From positions 1 to 6,809 of the forward strand of contig JACMLS010000025.1 of the NCBI GenBank assembly GCA_014379485.1: 6,809 nucleotides of DNA. The letters are read 5' to 3'. The DNA comes from Bacteroidia bacterium. GTDB lineage: Bacteria; Bacteroidota; Bacteroidia; B-17B0; Aurantibacillaceae. Numbering within the stretch: the first letter of the stretch is position 1; each line of letters starts with the position of its first letter. The notes under the pieces were generated by a model. That model worked only from the letters and a program-made list of their open reading frames with translations. It was not told where the DNA came from and searched no databases. Made by a program: the position numbers and the translations under genes. Positions 6,443-6,809 of this stretch are shown here, piece by piece.

Positions 6443-6809
6443 GATTTAATTTTTTTACCATAGTAAGTATAGTTGCAACGGCTACTGTTTCTCCTGTCTC
6501 ATCAAAGACATCCACAAACCATTTTACAATTCCTTTTGCAATATCTTCTTCGTTCTTTTTTTCCTGGTCGGCTTTTTCTTTGCAGGTAAAACGTACGCAA
6601 ATAGTAGAACCCGGATAAACAGGTTTTGTAAAACGGCATTCATCAATTCCGTAATTTAAAAGTACTGGCCCTTTAGGCGCATCTACAAAAAGTCCGGCCG
6701 CCCTGCTCAGAATAAAATATCCGTGGGCAACTCTTCCTGTAAAAATTGTTCCTTCCAGCGAGTTTGCATCCATGTGCGCGTAAAATTTATCGCCGCTTAA
6801 TTCTGCAAA
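6435..6809 (-). CDS. paaZ: PaaZ, C-terminal MaoC-like hydratase domain; 5' part outside window
   Basis: The frame is open to the window edge and gives the last 124 residues of a longer protein. It begins FAELSGDKFYAHMD, the hydratase active-site segment of PaaZ: an R-hydratase-type D-x4-H pair (Asp7 and His12 of this fragment), followed by FTGRVAHGYFILSRAAGLF and GPVLLNYGIDECRFTKPVYPG, all conserved in that family. PaaZ is the bifunctional enzyme of aerobic phenylacetate breakdown; its C-terminal MaoC-like domain opens the oxepin-CoA ring by hydrolysis and its N-terminal aldehyde dehydrogenase domain oxidises the resulting semialdehyde. Only the hydratase end is visible, so presence of the dehydrogenase half cannot be confirmed. 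A shorter stand-alone MaoC protein is the alternative. The ATG at 6771-6773 is not the start, because it lies inside the active-site motif. The enzyme is cytoplasmic. No other phenylacetate genes lie in the window; they may be further right. Confidence 0.82.
   Translation of the reverse strand, partial: FAELSGDKFYAHMDANSLEGTIFTGRVAHGYFILSRAAGLFVDAPKGPVLLNYGIDECRFTKPVYPGSTICVRFTCKEKADQEKKNEEDIAKGIVKWFVDVFDETGETVAVATILTMVKKLNQS

Noticed and set aside
6435..6773. A stand-alone 112-aa MaoC protein starting at ATG 6771-6773
   Set aside because: The frame continues to the window edge and encodes the conserved active-site segment SGDKFYAH immediately upstream, so the ATG is internal.
1..6809. Defence system, CRISPR array, prophage, insertion sequence, tRNA or rRNA
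   Set aside because: No spaced direct repeats, transposase or integrase motifs, phage genes, or RNA gene signatures were seen on either strand.

Overview
The window looks like a piece of a Bacteroidota chromosome. The base composition is AT-rich, no Shine-Dalgarno sequences precede the starts, and exported proteins carry short signal peptides, one ending in the N-A/Q-D type site common in this phylum. One intergenic region contains a perfect match to the Bacteroidota -7 promoter box (TAnnTTTG). The gene content agrees: a collagen-like surface protein, WG-repeat protein, TPR-transmembrane-SpoIIE phosphatase and PaaZ. The order or family cannot be resolved from this sequence.

Layout. Positions 1-481 (+) are the 3' end of a collagen-like (Gly-X-Y) protein with a C-terminal globular domain. 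It is followed after 8 bp by a small secreted protein of unknown function (490-759, +). Convergent with that pair is a retropepsin-like aspartic protease (775-1227, -). A divergent intergenic region with a good -7 box for the protease leads to a fructosamine-kinase-family protein (1362-2237, +). Next on the minus strand are the remains of a cupin gene (about 2288-2490), broken by a frameshift and a stop codon. Two long plus-strand genes follow: an exported WG-repeat protein (2539-4209) and a periplasmic-TPR / transmembrane / cytoplasmic SpoIIE-type phosphatase (4375-6366). The window ends in the 3' part of paaZ (6435-6809, -), separated from the phosphatase gene by a short convergent region with a 10-bp inverted repeat.

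How the genes relate. Apart from the collagen-like/small-secreted pair, they look like independent transcription units with frequent strand switches, not one operon. Several concern the cell surface or signal reception: collagen-like protein, WG-repeat protein, and a receptor-like phosphatase whose predicted sensor faces the periplasm. The metabolic genes are for deglycation-type sugar-amine phosphorylation and phenylacetate catabolism. I see no defence system, mobile element, CRISPR array, tRNA or rRNA. The strongest unexpected observation is the decayed cupin gene; no clearly new multi-gene system is visible.
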